A stretch of 5,483 bases of DNA from JAZNLR01 sp045579195 (lineage in GTDB: Bacteria > Bacillota > Clostridia > Christensenellales > CAMQZB01). Position 1 is the stretch's first letter. Each line of letters starts with the position of its first letter. Positions 4,979 through 5,483 of the stretch are shown here, piece by piece. The DNA is taken from positions 1 through 5,483 of the forward strand of contig JAZNLR010000038.1 in assembly GCA_045579195.1 (NCBI GenBank), written 5' to 3'. The notes beneath the pieces are model-generated. The model was not told the origin of the DNA. It made no database searches and saw nothing but the letters and a program-made list of their open reading frames with translations. A program made the position numbers and the translations under genes.

Positions 4979-5483
4979 GTGAAATTTGAGCTCGTTTCGA
5001 AATATCAGCCGACGGGGGATCAGCCCCAGGCAATCGAAAAGCTGACGGAAGGCATCCGGGACGGCTTGCGAACGCAAGTCCTTTTGGGTGTCACCGGATC
5101 GGGCAAGACTTTCACGATGGCGAACGTGATTGCGAACGTCAACCGACCGACCCTTGTGATCGCGCATAACAAGACTCTTGCCGCGCAGCTTTGCAATGAG
5201 TTCCGCGAGTTCTTTCCGCACAATCGCGTGGAGTACTTCGTGTCTTATTATGATTACTATCAACCCGAGTCGTACATCCCCAGCACGGACACCTATATCG
5301 AGAAGGACATGTCCGTCAACGATGAGATCGACAAGTTGAGAAATTCCGCAACTGCCTCTTTGGCAGAACGGCGAGACGTCATTGTCGTTTCTTCCGTTTC
5401 GTGTATTTACGGCCTTGGCGCGCCCGAGGAGTACTTCAAGCTGAGCATTGCGATCCGTCCGGGAATGACGTTGGACCGTGACG
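4979..5483 (+). CDS. uvrB: Excinuclease ABC subunit B, 5' part
   Basis: UvrB is the damage-verifying helicase-like subunit of nucleotide excision repair; it is loaded by UvrA and recruits UvrC to incise around lesions. The first 168 residues are visible. They contain the Q-like motif YQPTGDQPQAI (9-19), Walker A GVTGSGKT (37-44), AHNKTLAAQL (62-71), and the beta-hairpin region with YYDYYQPESYIP (90-101) and DTYIEKD (104-110), then VSSVSCIYGLG further on. This is an intact, typical N-terminus; the remaining three quarters of the usual roughly 650-700 residues lie beyond the window. GTG at 4979 follows AAAGGAG (GGAG at 4968-4971) with 7-bp spacing and gives the standard N-terminus. It is transcribed from its own SOS-type promoter, divergent from the GNAT gene. 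Confidence 0.97.
   Translation, partial: MKFELVSKYQPTGDQPQAIEKLTEGIRDGLRTQVLLGVTGSGKTFTMANVIANVNRPTLVIAHNKTLAAQLCNEFREFFPHNRVEYFVSYYDYYQPESYIPSTDTYIEKDMSVNDEIDKLRNSATASLAERRDVIVVSSVSCIYGLGAPEEYFKLSIAIRPGMTLDRD

Noticed and set aside
4877..5263. Minus-strand open frames over the start of uvrB
   Set aside because: They are antisense to the clear UvrB N-terminus and its promoter, with no recognisable protein features.

Overview
The window looks like a chromosomal segment from a Gram-positive bacterium, most likely Bacillota (a clostridial-type anaerobe). The support is a Gram-positive-type LexA (Cheo/DinR) box at uvrB, strong GGAGG-like ribosome binding sites, canonical sigma-A promoters with 17-bp spacers, and intrinsic terminators with T-tracts. 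Genus cannot be assigned from the sequence alone. I see no mobile element, RNA gene or CRISPR array.

Layout. (1) Positions 1-1249 hold the 3' part of a gene for two tandem LamG/concanavalin A-like lectin modules, closed by a strong terminator. (2) Positions 1361-2488 are a self-contained unit for a LacI-family repressor: promoter, operator-like site, GTG-started gene, terminator. (3) Positions 2517-4241 are a two-gene operon. It has its own promoter and a perfect LacI-type palindrome at the predicted transcription start. It encodes a cytoplasmic DUF2961/GH172-type glycoside hydrolase, then an RbsD/FucU-family sugar mutarotase, and ends in a hairpin that also serves the convergent gene. (4) Positions 4255-4871 (minus strand) hold a GNAT acetyltransferase gene with a good promoter and a start fixed by its ribosome binding site. 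(5) From 4920 to the window end is SOS-type promoter DNA and the 5' third or less of uvrB, which leaves the window.

How the genes may work together. The regulator's own promoter region and the hydrolase promoter carry near-identical 16-bp operators (14 of 16 positions match). The simplest reading is one LacI-type repressor controlling itself and the hydrolase-mutarotase pair. Both enzymes lack signal peptides, so they should act in the cytoplasm on an imported small glycan or glycoside. The hydrolase would release a sugar in one anomeric or ring form and the mutarotase would speed its conversion to the form used by the next enzyme. GH172 is known for alpha-D-fructofuranosidase and D-arabinofuranosidase activities, and FucU acts on L-fucose, which shares C2-C4 stereochemistry with D-arabinose. 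A D-arabinofuranoside or fructofuranoside salvage cassette is therefore a reasonable but untested hypothesis. No transporter, isomerase or kinase is in the window.

The GNAT and uvrB genes are divergent and appear unrelated to the sugar cassette; uvrB is ordinary housekeeping DNA repair.
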